Of a stretch of 64,000 nt of DNA, positions 44,529-52,721 are shown one piece after another (within the stretch, counting starts at the first letter, position 1; each line of letters begins with the position of its first letter). The position numbers and the translations under genes are program-made. This stretch comes from Oscillospiraceae bacterium (GTDB lineage Bacteria > Bacillota > Clostridia > Oscillospirales > Acutalibacteraceae), in the NCBI GenBank assembly GCA_910574995.1, contig CAJTCS010000003.1, positions 1-64,000 of the forward strand, read 5' to 3'. The notes under the pieces are model-generated. The model was not told where the DNA came from, did no database searches, and was given only the letters and a program-made list of their open reading frames with translations.

Positions 44529-45527
44529 TTATGCGTATCTGATACGGGGGTCGATAAACGGATAAATGATGTCGACAATCAGCGTGGCGGTAGAAACGGC
44601 CACAATAGAAATGGTGATGCAGCCCAGAATGGTGTTGTAGTCAGACTGCATGATGGCGCTCTGAATCAGGGTGCCGACACCAGGATAGCCGAAGATGATC
44701 TCAGTCATGATAGAGCCGCTGAACGCGCCGCCCAGGCTCATGGCCAAAGCCGTGATCTGGGTGAGGATGGAGTTACGGAATACATAGCTGAGGCCGATGG
44801 TCTTTTCGGAAAGGCCACGGTAACGGGCAAACAGCACGTAGTCCTCCTCGGCGGTGGTGCTGGCCAAAGACTTCATGGAGATGATCTGCCAGCCCATGCC
44901 CACCAGCAGCAGGCTGAAGAAAGGCAGGATAGAGCCTTGGATTACAGAAGAGAACCAAGGGCCAAAGCCAGCGCCTGTCAGGATGGTGGTCTGAATGGGG
45001 AACCAGCCCAGCACAAAGGCGAAGATGATCTGGAAGATCAAGGCAACCAGGAAGTAGGGGATGGGATAGATACAAATGGCGATGCCTTCCAAAATTTTGG
45101 AAGACCTGGCGTTTTTGCGGAAGCCTGCCAGCAGGCCTATGCCGTTGCCGATGATCCACCCTATAAACGTTGTGATAAGCGAAAGCCCCATGGTATAGGG
45201 CAGGTTCCGGCCGATGATCTCATTTACGGGCGTGGGGAAACTCATCAGGGAAGGGCCGAACTTGAACTGCAGAAGGCCTTCCCACAGGAACTTGCCATAC
45301 TGGGACAACAGGGAGCCTTCCAGGCCGAACTGCTGGCGAAGCTGGACGCGGAGGGCCTCTTTTTCTTCAGGGGCCATTGTACCAGAGCGGGCAGTGATCT
45401 GGCCGATCATGTTCTCAACGGGGTCAGAAGGGAACATGCGGGGGATAAAGAAGATGAAAGTTACGCCGATCCAGATCGTGATAGCCCAAGCTAAAACACG
45501 TGAAATAAAAAATTGACGGAATTTCAA
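44529..45527 (-). CDS. Peptide ABC transporter permease (DppB type)
   Basis: A 332-residue permease. N-terminal FISRVLAWAITIWIGVTFIF F is typical of the DppB group; the EAA loop is EDYVLFARYRGLSEKTIGLS. The start is TTG at 45527 with AAGGAAG upstream; no ATG is suitably placed. First permease gene, 166 nt after the binding-protein gene and beyond a hairpin terminator. Confidence 0.9.
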   Translation of the reverse strand: MKFRQFFISRVLAWAITIWIGVTFIFFIPRMFPSDPVENMIGQITARSGTMAPEEKEALRVQLRQQFGLEGSLLSQYGKFLWEGLLQFKFGPSLMSFPTPVNEIIGRNLPYTMGLSLITTFIGWIIGNGIGLLAGFRKNARSSKILEGIAICIYPIPYFLVALIFQIIFAFVLGWFPIQTTILTGAGFGPWFSSVIQGSILPFFSLLLVGMGWQIISMKSLASTTAEEDYVLFARYRGLSEKTIGLSYVFRNSILTQITALAMSLGGAFSGSIMTEIIFGYPGVGTLIQSAIMQSDYNTILGCITISIVAVSTATLIVDIIYPFIDPRIRYA

Positions 45528-45576
45528 CAGCTACACTTCCTTACCTCACAAAAGATTTGGATGCTTTTGTTTGATG

Positions 45577-45650
45577 CGCGCTTTTCAAAAAAGCGCGTGG
45601 AAAGAATAAGAAAAGGGAGGCGGGAACTTGTATACGGTTCGCCGCCTCCC
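45577..45650 (-). terminator. Attenuating terminator between SBP and permease genes
   Basis: On the minus strand a 9-bp stem (GGGAGGCGG/CCGCCTCCC, 45615-45650) is followed by TTTTCTTATT, and then a second stem (CGCGCTTTT/AAAAGCGCG, 45577-45597). Probably makes the binding protein more abundant than the permeases. Confidence 0.75.
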
Positions 45651-45693
45651 TCCTAATTATTCAAGATTGAATTTCAGATTCTAGCAGCTTCCC

Positions 45694-47715
45694 TTACGCA
45701 GCAGGGGTGATGTAGGGAGTCATGTACTTGAAGCAGCTCCACCACCACCAGGGGCCGTTGTAGGCATTGTCAGCAGTGGGATAGTTGGTCCAGTAGGTGT
45801 TGTTGGTGGGGCACAGCTTCACGCCGCTGTGGAAGGAGATAAAGATCATCTCTTCGGTAGCCAGCTTGATGAACTCCATGTTCTTCTTCTTGCACTCGGG
45901 ATCGTCCGGGCTCAGCTGCTCGATTTCCTGCAGCAGCTTGGAAGCCTCGTCGTTGTCCCAGCGGGTGCCCTGGCCAGAGCCGCGCTCGCCCATGGGGACA
46001 AGCAGGCGGTTATCCCAGCCGGAGAACTGGCTGAAGATATCCTCGGTGATGCCGCCGGTGGGCCAGATGGAAGCGATCTCATAGTTGCCGGTCTCGTTGT
46101 CGGTGCTCCAGGTAGAGGAAGCCTTGCTGGTCAGCGTGCAGTTGAAACCGAACTGCATCAGCTGGTTGTAGGCAGCCTCGGCGCCACGGGCCTGCTGGGC
46201 CTCGGAACCGTCGCCCAGATAGGAGATATCCATGGTGAAGGGCTGGCCGTTGAAGTACCAGCCGTCGTCCTTCTTCTCCAGGCCGGCCTTCTGGAACAGC
46301 TTGGTAGCAGCCTCGGGATCATGCTTCCACCAGCCGACGCCAAAGACGTCTTTCAGGTAGGCAGGATCGTCGGGGATGTCGATGCCGCGCTGCCGCATGG
46401 TCTCGGCCATCCGCTCGGCATAGCCGGGATCGAAGGGGCAGTAATCGGTGGTGCCGTCGCCCAAATCCAGCTTCAGCTCGTTGGTAGCCCACTCGGCCAG
46501 CTCGTCATAATAGAACGGATGCATGGCGGAGGTGCCGGTCAAAATGGTAAAGGGAGACGCACGGCCAACGCCGTCGAAAATGTTCAGGGAGATCTGGTCA
46601 AAGTCCAGAGCCAGCGCGATGCCCCAACGGAAGTCCTTGTTGTCATAGGGGGCGCCTTTGCCCATGGAGAAGCCGATGCCCTTGGAGCAGGGGTCGTCAG
46701 ATGTGGCATAGGGCCACTCGCTGTACCATGCGGCAACCTTATCGTTGGCGGAATGCATGGTGTCGAACATCTCGGGGGTAACCTCGCACATGATGTCCAC
46801 TTCGTTGTTGATCATCATCATCTGCTTGGTGTTGGCGTCGCCCAGATACCGGAACAGCACGTACTTGGCCTGGGGCATCTCGCCCAATACCTGGCCAACG
46901 TCAGTGTCTTCCCAGTCCTCGCGGCGCTCGTACAGCACCCAGTTGCCCAGCTCGTCATAGCTGTTCACAACATAAGGAGTGCAGGTGACAGGCTCGGAAT
47001 CCTTAAAGGTAGAGACGTCTTCCTGCTGCTCATAGATGTGCTTGGGGACGATGCGAAGGTCGTTGCCGTAAATGGTAACGCCGAAACGCAGGGCCAGGCG
47101 GGGGAAGGGGTTGTTGGTGACGATCTTCACGGTGTAGTCGTCCACAGCCTCGATGGACTTGAAGGTCTGCTGATAGAAACCAGAAGTGGAGATGCCGGGG
47201 TTATCCTTCATCTCGTTCATGGTGTAGGCCACGTCGTGGGCGGTCAGGGGCTCGCCGTCAGACCACTTGATGCCCTGCTTGATCTTCACGGTGTGCTCGG
47301 TGAAGTCAGCGTTGGACTCCGGGAAGCCGTCGGCGATATCGGGGAACTGCTCGCCCTTGGTGGTGTCCATTTCCCACAGGGAAGCCTTGATGAGCTGATG
47401 GACGCCGAAGCCAGTGGTGGTGCCCTGCATGAAAGTGTTGAACTGGCCGGGGGCGTCGGTAGAGCTCTGGCATTCTACGATCAGGGTCTCGTTACGAGGG
47501 GTGCCAACGTCGGTCATGGGGCCGTCGCTGGGGGTGTTGTTCTCTTCAGCAGGCTTGCTCTCGTCGGCGGGCTTGCTTTCACCGGCGGTAGAAGCGGTGC
47601 TGTTGCCGCCCTGCTGGGTAGGTGTGCTGGAATTGCTGTCCCCGCCGCACGCGCTCAGCATGCAGGTGAGGATCATTGCCAGTGCCAGCAGAACGGCTAC
47701 TGTCCTTTTCTTCAT
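45694..47715 (-). CDS. Family-5 extracellular solute-binding lipoprotein
   Basis: A 673-residue peptide/solute-binding protein, longer than the first OppA. Lipobox CMLSAC (Cys ~22), a Ser/Thr/Asn/Glu-rich linker, then the family signature HTVKIKQGIKWSDGEPLTAH DVAYTMNEM. The C-terminus (PTNNTYWTNYPTADNAYNGP WWWW) resembles oligosaccharide- and peptide-binding members of large size, so a non-peptide ligand is possible. AAAGGAGG before ATG. Confidence 0.93.
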   Translation of the reverse strand: MKKRTVAVLLALAMILTCMLSACGGDSNSSTPTQQGGNSTASTAGESKPADESKPAEENNTPSDGPMTDVGTPRNETLIVECQSSTDAPGQFNTFMQGTTTGFGVHQLIKASLWEMDTTKGEQFPDIADGFPESNADFTEHTVKIKQGIKWSDGEPLTAHDVAYTMNEMKDNPGISTSGFYQQTFKSIEAVDDYTVKIVTNNPFPRLALRFGVTIYGNDLRIVPKHIYEQQEDVSTFKDSEPVTCTPYVVNSYDELGNWVLYERREDWEDTDVGQVLGEMPQAKYVLFRYLGDANTKQMMMINNEVDIMCEVTPEMFDTMHSANDKVAAWYSEWPYATSDDPCSKGIGFSMGKGAPYDNKDFRWGIALALDFDQISLNIFDGVGRASPFTILTGTSAMHPFYYDELAEWATNELKLDLGDGTTDYCPFDPGYAERMAETMRQRGIDIPDDPAYLKDVFGVGWWKHDPEAATKLFQKAGLEKKDDGWYFNGQPFTMDISYLGDGSEAQQARGAEAAYNQLMQFGFNCTLTSKASSTWSTDNETGNYEIASIWPTGGITEDIFSQFSGWDNRLLVPMGERGSGQGTRWDNDEASKLLQEIEQLSPDDPECKKKNMEFIKLATEEMIFISFHSGVKLCPTNNTYWTNYPTADNAYNGPWWWWSCFKYMTPYITPAA

Positions 47716-47816
47716 GTGGTAATGCCTCCTTTTGAAATTGCGGCGGCTGGTTTCCCAAAAAGCCTGGACAGTTCTGGCCCGGGTCCCGCGGCGGCAACGC
47801 TAAAAGGAGCGGCGCG

Positions 47817-47860
47817 GATGCTCCACAAGTGGAGCATCGTGAAAGGGGCGTACCCCTTTC
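47817..47860 (-). repeat. Two tandem hairpins in the SBP leader
   Basis: Perfect stems GATGCTCCAC/GTGGAGCATC (47817-47838) and GAAAGGGG/CCCCTTTC (47841-47860) sit back to back, ~100 nt upstream of the SBP gene. No T-tract follows on the minus strand. Confidence 0.6.
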
Positions 47861-48112
47861 AAAATGAAAAATCGATAACATTATTCACTTTAATTTCCGC
47901 GCCGTAACTTTTTACAGCATTGCCATAGGGCGCGGGGCCCAGGGCCCATTTCGATGCCCGGTTTTTATGGTACAAGCCGCCTCCTCTCGGTCTGCCCTTG
48001 GGGCAGAATGTAATGATGTTGGGCGTGCGTATGGCATTCACAGCTCTCCAGAAGCCGGAACCGTCATACTTCACCAAAAACAGCAAATGCCCGTGCTGCT
48101 TTTTGTGGCATC

Positions 48113-48142
48113 ATTATAGCATGCAGGGAAAGCCGTTGTCAA
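48113..48142 (-). promoter_or_regulatory. Promoter of the second peptide importer operon
   Basis: TTGACA (48142-48137) and TATAAT (48118-48113) with an 18-bp spacer. It implies a leader of ~390 nt before the SBP ATG, with no supported gene inside. Confidence 0.8.
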
Positions 48143-48331
48143 TCGCATCTTTTGCAAATTCACAAAGCCGCCCTTCCTGGGAAGACAGGAAAGGCGGATG
48201 GGAAAACCGGGGAAGAAATGCAAAAAATGGCTGTGCCATGCGGAAAATGGGAGGTGGGAGGAAATACGGCACGGATAATTCGTGTGCAAAGTGTTGCGTA
48301 ATTGTTACAAAATTGTTATCTGCGGTTGCGG

Positions 48332-48371
48332 GACCCACTGTAGAAATTCCATAATTGACGGACAGTGGGTC
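48332..48371. promoter_or_regulatory. Inverted repeat upstream of the Dabb gene
   Basis: A 10-bp perfect inverted repeat, GACCCACTGT/ACAGTGGGTC, with a 20-bp centre. Operator or mRNA hairpin. Otherwise 48143-48503 shows no gene. Confidence 0.4.
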
Positions 48372-48503
48372 TCCATTGGGAAGACAGCCCTCTGTGAATT
48401 CCCCCAGGGATGCCGGCGGCGGCTTGCAATCCACCGGAAAAAGGAGTACAATACGGGAAGCACAATCCGGTACATTTATGGAAAAGGGAAAGGATGAGCA
48501 AGT

Positions 48504-48815
48504 ATGATCCGGCATATCGTCATGTTCAAATTCAAGGAATCCGCCGCGGGGAAAACAAAAGAGGAAAACCTGCGGGAGGCCAAGGCCCGCATGCTGGCGT
48601 TAAAGGACCAGATCCCCGAGCTGGGCGCCCTGGAGGTGCTCTTCGGGGCAGACGGCCAAGCCCCCGGTAATTACGACTATATATTGGTATCCGATTTCGA
48701 GTCCCTTCAGCAGCTGGAAGCGTACCAGGCCCACCCGGCCCATGTGGCTTTCGGGCAGTTTGTGAAAGAGCTGCGGGAGCCCGACGGCCGGGCTTGCATC
48801 GATTACGAGTTATGA
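48504..48815 (+). CDS. Dabb (stress-responsive A/B barrel) protein
   Basis: A 103-residue small dimeric barrel protein. It has the Dabb pattern MIRHIVMFKFKE at the start, NYDYILVSDFESLQQLEAYQ A, and HPAHVAFGQFV. Function of the family is poorly defined. Stop overlaps the next gene (ATGA), so coupled to the MATE pump. Confidence 0.9.
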   Translation: MIRHIVMFKFKESAAGKTKEENLREAKARMLALKDQIPELGALEVLFGADGQAPGNYDYILVSDFESLQQLEAYQAHPAHVAFGQFVKELREPDGRACIDYEL

Positions 48816-50227
48816 CGGCAGGGGATAAAATGGCCGGCCTGCTGCAAGCGGAGGGCACGCCCCGGCTGCGGGGGGCCATGTCGGCGGTGATGCTGTTGGC
48901 ATGGCCCGCCATTGTAGAGCAGCTGATGATCACCCTGGTGCAGTATGTGGATACGGCCATGGTAGGCTCGTTGGGCTCTGGCGCCACCGCCGCCGTGGGC
49001 CTGACTGCCAGCACCACTTGGCTGTTCGGCGGCATGTTCAACGCGGCGGCCATCGGCTTTTCGGTGCAGGTGGCCCAGCACCTGGGGGCGGGCCGGCAAA
49101 AGCGGGCCAAGGATGTGACTTGGCAGGCGCTGCGGTTTGTGGTGCTGTTTGGCCTGGTGATGGGCGGCGCCGCCTTTGCCCTGTCCTTCCCCCTGCCTGG
49201 CCTTTTGGGGGCCGAGGCGGCCGTGCGGCCGGAGGCTTCTCTGTATTTCCGCATAATTGCCTGCGCCATGCCTTTCACCCTGGGGGCCAACATGTTCAGT
49301 GCCATCGTGCGCTGCGCGGGCGATACCAAAACCCCTATGGTGCTGAACCTGATGATCAACGTCCTAAACGTGGCCTTGAACTTCCTGTTCATCTACCCTA
49401 CCCGGCCTGTCCGGCTTTTTGGCGCCCAGTTCACCATATGGGGCGCGGGCTGGGGCGTGGGGGGCGCGGCCTTTGCCTCCGGGTGTTCGCAGGCAGTGGT
49501 GGCGCTGCTGTTCATATTGGTACTGTTCCGCAGGCGTTCCCCTGTGCAAATTACCTGGGGCGGCCGCTGCGGCTTCCAGAGGGAGTGCCTTTCCGCCGCC
49601 TGGCGGCTGGGGCTGCCCGCCGCCTTAGAGCGGGCCACCCTGTGCGTGGCCCAGATCGTTATCACGGCTGTGATAACCGGCATAGGGACCGTGGCGGTGG
49701 CCGCCAACCATTTGGCTGTTACGGCGGAATCGATCAGCTACTTGCCGGCGTCCGGCGTGGCCGTGGCCGGCACCACGCTGGTGGGGCAGGCCATGGGCGC
49801 GGGCCGGAAGGACCTGGCCAAGCGGTTTGCACGCATGGTCTCCTGGATGGGCGTCGCCATCATGACCCTGGGCGGCGCGGTGCTATTCGCCTTCGCCCCC
49901 CAGCTGATCCGTATCTTTTCCACAGACCCGGCGGTCATCGGTCTGGGGGCCCAGGTACTGCGCATCGTGGCTTTTGCCGAGCCCCTCTTCGGCGCGTCCA
50001 TTGTGGCCTCCGGCGCTTTACGTGGGGCAGGGGACTCGAAAGGGCCGTTCTACATAAGCTTAGCGACCATGTGGGGCGTGCGCATAACCTTGTCTTTGGT
50101 GCTGGCAGGCTCTTTGGGCCTTATCGGCGTATGGCTGGCCATGGCGGCAGAGCTGGTGGCGCGGGGGCTTGTCTTTATGGTCCGCCTGTACCGGGGCCGC
50201 TGGCTGGATATCAAGCTGTTCCGCTGA
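48812..50227 (+). CDS. MATE family efflux transporter
   Basis: A ~471-residue, 12-helix antiporter of the NorM/DinF-like group: WPAIVEQLMITLVQYVDTAM VG at helix 1, QVAQHLGAGRQKRAKD after helix 2, and VGQAMGAGRKDLAKRFAR in the second half. It differs from the MATE protein at 27 kb. The ATG at 48812 overlaps the Dabb stop; an ATG at 48830 has a better ribosome site (AGGGG) and may be the true start. Confidence 0.92.
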   Translation: MTAGDKMAGLLQAEGTPRLRGAMSAVMLLAWPAIVEQLMITLVQYVDTAMVGSLGSGATAAVGLTASTTWLFGGMFNAAAIGFSVQVAQHLGAGRQKRAKDVTWQALRFVVLFGLVMGGAAFALSFPLPGLLGAEAAVRPEASLYFRIIACAMPFTLGANMFSAIVRCAGDTKTPMVLNLMINVLNVALNFLFIYPTRPVRLFGAQFTIWGAGWGVGGAAFASGCSQAVVALLFILVLFRRRSPVQITWGGRCGFQRECLSAAWRLGLPAALERATLCVAQIVITAVITGIGTVAVAANHLAVTAESISYLPASGVAVAGTTLVGQAMGAGRKDLAKRFARMVSWMGVAIMTLGGAVLFAFAPQLIRIFSTDPAVIGLGAQVLRIVAFAEPLFGASIVASGALRGAGDSKGPFYISLATMWGVRITLSLVLAGSLGLIGVWLAMAAELVARGLVFMVRLYRGRWLDIKLFR

Positions 50228-50313
50228 CATGGAAGCTGTTGTGCACATAATAACCGCCAAAAACAGGCAAAACCCAGGGGCATGCGGGCCCAAGCAGAAA
50301 GGAGGGCGGCAAC

Positions 50314-51369
50314 GTGGAATACCGATTGGATATGGGCATGTGGAACCAGGTCTTCGCAGTCCCCTGCGCCCTGGTGGACCGGCACCTGAAGCTGGCGGGC
50401 AAAGAGCAGCTGCAGGCGCTGCTATGGGCTTTGCGCCACGCCGGGGAAGGGTTTACCCCGGCCGGTATGGCCCAAAGCCTGGGCATGTCCGAGGAGAGCG
50501 CCCTGGAGGCGTTGGAATATTGGGCTGACCGGGGCCTGCTGGCTGAATCTGGTGGGGAGCTGCGCCCGGTCCCCCAGCCAGAGACGGCGAGGCCTATGGC
50601 CCCGGCCATAGCTTCCCCGCCCCCAGCGCAGGCCATTGCGGCGCAGGCCGCAGGGGCCCCTTCCCAGGAAAAGCCGGCCCTGCCGCCGAAGAAGCGCATG
50701 GTACGGCCGGACGGCGTCCAGCTGGCCGTACGGATGGAGGAGTCGGAAGGGGTGCGTTTCCTTATGCAGGAGGCGGAAACCCTTCTGGGGAAGACCCTTT
50801 CACCAGCCATGTCTTCCTTACTGTTGGCGGTTACCGACGACTATGGCTTGCCGCCAGAGGTGACGGTGATGCTGCTGCACTATGCCCAAGAGGTGGGCAA
50901 GACCGGGACTGCCTATATCGACTCTGTGGCGCGGGACTGGGCGGAGAGCGGGGTGTTTTCCCTGGAAGCGGCCGAGCAGAAGCTGCAGGACCTTAGCAAG
51001 CGCCGCCTGGCCTGGGGGAAGGTATCGGCGGCGGCGGGCCTTGCCAAGCGGGCCCCCGGTAAACGGGAGGAAGAGGCCGCCCTGCGCTGGGTAGAGGAAT
51101 GGGGCTTTTCCCAGGAGATGCTGGCCGCCGCCTATGACCGCTGTACATACAATATAGGGAAATTCAGTATCGCGTATATAAACAGCGTGCTGGAAAGCTG
51201 GCAGAGGGCCGGGGTGAAAAGCCCCGACGCGCTGGCGGAATATGAGCGGAAGAAAAAGGCCGGGCTGGACAAGCCCAAAGGGAAAGGGAGGAATGCCGGC
51301 GGGGAAAAAAGCTACGACATTGACGAGCTGGAGCGCATGAGTTTTTTCGACCTGCCAGAAAATTTATAG
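50314..51369 (+). CDS. DnaD-domain replication protein
   Basis: A 351-residue primosome-type protein. The N-terminal ~90 residues are a winged-helix DnaD_N-like domain (PAGMAQSLGMSEESALEALE YW); residues ~155-225 and ~250-300 are two DnaB_2/DnaD-type helical modules (PEVTVMLLHYAQEV, FSIAYINSVLESW). In Firmicutes such proteins help load the replicative helicase. GTG start with GGAGGG. Directly before a DnaC-type loader. Confidence 0.9.
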   Translation: MEYRLDMGMWNQVFAVPCALVDRHLKLAGKEQLQALLWALRHAGEGFTPAGMAQSLGMSEESALEALEYWADRGLLAESGGELRPVPQPETARPMAPAIASPPPAQAIAAQAAGAPSQEKPALPPKKRMVRPDGVQLAVRMEESEGVRFLMQEAETLLGKTLSPAMSSLLLAVTDDYGLPPEVTVMLLHYAQEVGKTGTAYIDSVARDWAESGVFSLEAAEQKLQDLSKRRLAWGKVSAAAGLAKRAPGKREEEAALRWVEEWGFSQEMLAAAYDRCTYNIGKFSIAYINSVLESWQRAGVKSPDALAEYERKKKAGLDKPKGKGRNAGGEKSYDIDELERMSFFDLPENL

Positions 51370-51453
51370 GCATGGGGGCCGGGCAGGCCGCAAACCCAGA
51401 ATCGGGGGTCCAGGGGCGCGCGGGACACAAAAGCAGGGAAGTTTTTGCAGGGT

Positions 51454-51508
51454 CCAGGGATGCTTTTTATAAAAAGCATCCCTGGTGGGGTTTGGGGCAA
51501 CGCCCCAA
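51454..51508. repeat. Tandem hairpins between dnaD-like and dnaC-like genes
   Basis: A perfect 32-bp palindrome (51454-51485, centre TTTTTATAAAAA) is followed by TTGGGGC/GCCCCAA (51492-51508), ending just before the next ribosome site. Same design as the hairpins at 5012, 35502 and 47817. Confidence 0.6.
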
Positions 51509-51520
51509 CAGGAGGAGGAT

Positions 51521-52507
51521 ATGGGATACGGAAAAAAGATTTACGACGAGGCAATGGCCCGGCTGGAAGGGCGCAGGCGGCAAGCCGAGGCCCAGGCGGG
51601 GCAGAGGCTGGAGGCGTTTTACCGCCAGTGCCCCCAGGCCCGGGAGGTGAAAGGGCAGATGGGCTCTAATGCCGCCAAGGCGGCCAAGGCCGTACTACAA
51701 GGGGGGGATGTGCGGGCCGAGCTGGAAAAGCTGCGGGACAGGGGCGTGGCGCTGCAAAACGAATATGAGGCCTTGTTGGCCGGGCACGGCCTGTCCCTGG
51801 CCAGTGTAAGCCCCCAGTACGCCTGCCAGGCCTGCCGGGATACAGGGTTTGTAGACGGGCGCATGTGCGGCTGCCTCAGGCAGCTGCAGCGGGCCCTGGC
51901 CTATGAAGGGCTGAGCATGCGGGTCCCTTTGGGGAAGAGCACCTTCGAGAATTTTTCCCTGGATTATTACCAGGACGACCCCCGTGCCTGCCAGCAGATG
52001 GGGAATGTACTGCGGGTATGCAAAGATTATGCCGCGCGCTTCCGTGGGGACTCTTCCAGCTTGCTGTTCAAGGGGGGCACGGGCCTGGGCAAGACCCACC
52101 TGTCCCTGGCCATTGCCGGGCAGGCCATTGAGAAAGGGTTCGGGGTGATCTATGGCTCGGCCCAAAGCTTTGCCGTGGCCCTGGAAAAGGAACGCTTCGA
52201 CCGCCCCTCCCCGGACGGCCCCGGGGACGCCAACTCCCAGCTGGTGGGGTGCGACCTGCTGATTTTGGACGACCTGGGTACCGAATTCCCCTCCCAGTAT
52301 GTGGCCGCCGCCCTGTATAACGTGGTCAACTCCCGGATGCTGGCGGCTAAGCCCACCATCATCAGCACAAACCTTTCCATGAAGGACCTGGAAGACCGGT
52401 ACAGCGAACGGTTCGCCTCCCGCATATCGGGCTATTATGGGAAGCTGGAATTCATTGGCACAGACGTGCGGGTGCAGATGCAGCAGCGCAGGCAGGCCCG
52501 CCAATAA
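51521..52507 (+). CDS. DnaC/DnaI-type helicase loader ATPase
   Basis: A 328-residue AAA+ protein. Residues ~95-125 hold a Cys cluster (YACQACRDTGFVDGRMCGCL) as in DnaI-type zinc domains. Walker A is KGGTGLGKTHLSLAIAG (~185) and Walker B LLILDDLGTE (~247). It should load the DnaB-type helicase together with the DnaD-like protein. GGAGGAGG before ATG at 51521; the longer frame from 51485 runs through the hairpins and is rejected. Confidence 0.93.
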   Translation: MGYGKKIYDEAMARLEGRRRQAEAQAGQRLEAFYRQCPQAREVKGQMGSNAAKAAKAVLQGGDVRAELEKLRDRGVALQNEYEALLAGHGLSLASVSPQYACQACRDTGFVDGRMCGCLRQLQRALAYEGLSMRVPLGKSTFENFSLDYYQDDPRACQQMGNVLRVCKDYAARFRGDSSSLLFKGGTGLGKTHLSLAIAGQAIEKGFGVIYGSAQSFAVALEKERFDRPSPDGPGDANSQLVGCDLLILDDLGTEFPSQYVAAALYNVVNSRMLAAKPTIISTNLSMKDLEDRYSERFASRISGYYGKLEFIGTDVRVQMQQRRQARQ

Positions 52508-52554
52508 GCCCGCTGAAATTATATACGCGGCCGGATTGCAATGTGGAAAACAAT

Positions 52555-52589
52555 AAGGTATAATAGCTATAGGATAGCTATTATACCTT
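52555..52589 (+). terminator. Terminator of the DnaD-DnaC unit
   Basis: A 15-bp perfect stem (AAGGTATAATAGCTA/TAGCTATTATACCTT) with a 5-nt loop, then GCTTTTTT. Confidence 0.92.
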
Positions 52590-52721
52590 GCTTTTTTGTT
52601 TGGTTACGCCTGCATAACAGGATTCAGGAAGGGAACGGCCCTCTGTTGTTTGCTATAGAGGTAATGTTTCAAGGCACGCAGGGGATGATAGAGAATACAG
52701 CCTGGAAAGGAACATCCCTAT

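Noticed and set aside
45829-47907. 692-codon frame on the plus strand opposite the second SBP gene
   Set aside because: Shadow frame of a biased coding sequence; the opposite strand has a lipobox and family-5 signature.
47859-48086. 75-codon frame in the SBP leader
   Set aside because: No ATG or ribosome site and it ends in a hairpin; more likely untranslated leader.
48901-50250. 449-codon second plus-strand frame within the MATE gene
   Set aside because: Out-of-frame shadow rich in Gly/Arg/His; no membrane helices.
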